Notes under the pieces: model-generated | What the model was told of the DNA's origin: nothing | Database searches by the model: none | Seen by the model: the letters and a program-made list of their open reading frames with translations, nothing else | Program-made: the position numbers and the translations under genes | From: Orientallactaga sibirica | Taxonomy: Eukaryota > Chordata > Mammalia > Rodentia > Dipodidae | DNA length: 64,000 bases | Direction: 5' to 3' | Assembly: GCA_036365145.1 (NCBI GenBank) | Contig: JAEOAD010001943.1 | Span: 372,001-436,000 of the forward strand | Shown: one piece after another, positions 62,301 to 64,000 of the stretch | How positions within the stretch are numbered: position 1 is the stretch's first letter | How the letters are laid out: every line of letters begins with the position of its first letter

Positions 62301-63420
62301 GAAGGTTGAGTGCAGCAAGTTCAAACTTTCCTTGTTAATGTAATCTAAAAAGATGTCCAAGTTAGTAGATTCGCCTCATTTCTAAAGTAGTTTCTTTAGA
62401 AAACAAACATCTTCATTACTGAACATTGTACTGTGTGAAATAACCTATTTCGGTTCTAGGAATCAGTTTGCTTTCTACGAAGAAGGTTGAGTTGCAGCAA
62501 GTTCAAACTTTCCTTGTTAATGTAATCTAAAAAGATGTCCAAGTTAGTAGATTTGCCTCATTTTTAAAGTAGTTTGTTGAGAAAACAAACATCTTCATTG
62601 CCGAACATTGTACTGTGTGAAAAAAGCTCATTGTAGTTTTCTAGAAATCAGTTGCTTTCCTACAAACACTGGTTGAGTGCAGCAAGTTCAAACTTTCCTT
62701 GGTTTAGTGTAAGTTAAAAAGATGTAACAACTTAGTGGATTCGCCTCATTTATAAAGTAGTTTCTTTAGAAAAGAAACATCTTCATTACCGAACACTGTA
62801 CTGTGTGAAATAAGTTAATCAGTTCTAGGAATCAGTTTAATTTCTACAAAGAAGGTTGAGTGCAGCAAGTTCAAACTTTCCTTGTTAATGTAATCTAAAA
62901 AGATGGCCAAGTTAGTAGATTCACCTCATTTGTAAAGTAGTTTCTTGAGAAAACAAACATCTTCATTACCGAACATTGTACTGTGTGAAAAAGCTAATTC
63001 GGTTCTAGGAATCAGTTTAATTTCCTACAAAGACGGTTGAGTGCAGCAAGTTCAAACTTTCCTTGTTAATGTAATCTAAAAAGATGCACAAGTTAGTGGA
63101 TTGGCCTCATTTCTAAAGTAGTTTCTTCAGAAAAGAAACATCTTCATTACCAAACACTGTACTGTGTGAAATAAGTTAATTCGGTTCTAGGAATCAGTTT
63201 AATTTCTACAAAGATGGTTGAGGGCAGCAAGTTCAAACTTTCCTTGTTAATGTAATCTAAAAAGATGTACAAGTTAGTAGATTCACCTCATTTGTAAAGT
63301 AGTTTTGTTGAGAAAACAAACATCTTCATTGGCGAACATTGTACTGTGTGAAATAAGCTGGTTTGGTTCTAGGAATCACTTGCTTTCCTACAAAAAGAAG
63401 GTTGAGTGCAGCAAGTTCAA
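56354..63420. repeat. Low-divergence satellite block with preserved class order
   Basis: About 39 monomers keep the old class order but have few private substitutions. GGTTGAGTGCAGCAAG, TTCAAACTTTCC and TTGTTAATGTAATC are almost invariant. Class order follows 46.7-51.0 kb at offsets of about 9744 (before the SINE position) and about 9566 (after it), then follows 54.6-56.3 kb at about 6221-6227. Unlike the older zone it contains unusual small insertions: CCAGGGTTCTAGG (57203), CTACTAAAAAAGAAGG (58669), AATCTCTAAAAAG (58721) and CCTCTGAAAGAGGG (59217). Confidence 0.85.
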
Positions 63421-64000
63421 ACTTTCCTTGTTAATGTAACCAGAAAGATGCACAACGTAGTAGATTGGCCTCATTTCTAAGGTAGTTTGTTTAGAAAACA
63501 AACATCTTCATTACCGAACACTGTACTGTGTGAAATAAGCTGGTTTGGTTCTAGTAATAACTTGCTTTCCTCCGAAGAAGGTTGAGTGCAGCAAGTTGAA
63601 ACTTTCCTAGTTTGTGTAATCTAACAAGATTTATAAGTCAGTGGATTCGCCTTATTTCTAAAGTAGTTTCTTTAGAAAACACAGATCTTCAGTACTGAAC
63701 AATGTACTGTGTGAAATAAGTTAATTCGCTTCTAGGATCAGTTAAATTTTTACGAACACGGTTGCGTGCAGCAAGTTGAAACTTTCCTTGTTAATGTAAT
63801 CTAAAAAGATGGCCAACTTTGTAGATTTGCCTCATTTGTAAAGTAGTTTGTTGAGAAAACAAACATCTTCATTGCCAAATATTGTACTGTGTGAAAAAAG
63901 CTCATTCGGTTCTAGGAAACAGTTGCGTTCCTACAAAGAAGGTTGAGTGCAGCAAGTTCAAACTTTCCTTGTTAATGTAACCTAAAAAGATTCACAACTT
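63421..64000. repeat. Diverged satellite at the right edge
   Basis: Private substitutions return at the density of the old zone: GTAACCAGAAAG, GATTTATAAGTCAG, TTTTTACGAACACGG, and GTTGCGTGCAGC. The array runs off the end of the window, so its right limit is unknown. Confidence 0.88.

Noticed and set aside
1..64000. CRISPR-like array
   Set aside because: The repeat is continuous, with no unique spacers between short repeats, and the unit is 180 bp.
1..64000. Bacterial or viral genes, or telomeric repeats
   Set aside because: No long open frames, no ribosome-binding sites, no retroviral or phage-like segments and no TTAGGG runs were seen.

Overview
The window is eukaryotic satellite DNA from end to end. 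It consists of about 350 head-to-tail copies of one A+T-rich monomer of 180-181 bp, all in the same orientation, with one interruption by a short interspersed element (SINE). I see no protein-coding gene, rRNA, tRNA or CRISPR array. The only open frames are 64-67 codons long, lie antisense to the satellite and look like chance. The SINE (about 48995-49161) is a 7SL-derived B1-type element with a pol III B box, the B1 internal duplication and an A-rich tail, so the organism is a rodent. Its sequence resembles, from memory, B1 variants of jerboa- or kangaroo-rat-like lineages more than mouse or rat; that finer placement is tentative. Uninterrupted satellite of roughly nucleosomal period suggests a centromeric or pericentromeric block, which is an inference.

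Layout. (1) 1 to about 19210 holds about 106 almost identical monomers, a young homogenised array. (2) About 19211-20000 is a transition where young-array variants mix with older ones. (3) About 20000-56353 is an older, diverged zone in which several monomer classes alternate irregularly. It contains nested segmental duplications: a 1082-bp tandem pair at 25.0-27.2 kb, a 1.59-kb pair offset by 4513 bp (45.1 and 49.6 kb), a 2-kb pair offset by 23.74 kb (19.4 and 43.1 kb), a 1.6-kb pair offset by 10.81 kb (31.8 and 42.7 kb) and a 1.2-kb pair offset by 6785 bp (47.8 and 54.5 kb). The SINE sits in this zone. (4) 56354 to about 63420 starts at a truncated monomer. It follows the class order of 46.7-51.0 kb and then of 54.6-56.3 kb, but most private mutations of those segments are missing. 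(5) About 63421-64000 returns to ordinary diverged monomers.

The main points of interest are structural: a young array whose monomer looks like a recombinant of two old classes; a block that keeps class order but is unusually close to consensus; a 19-bp dyad present in two compensating forms; and a SINE insertion that dates one duplication through empty paralogous sites. All identities and offsets were judged by eye.
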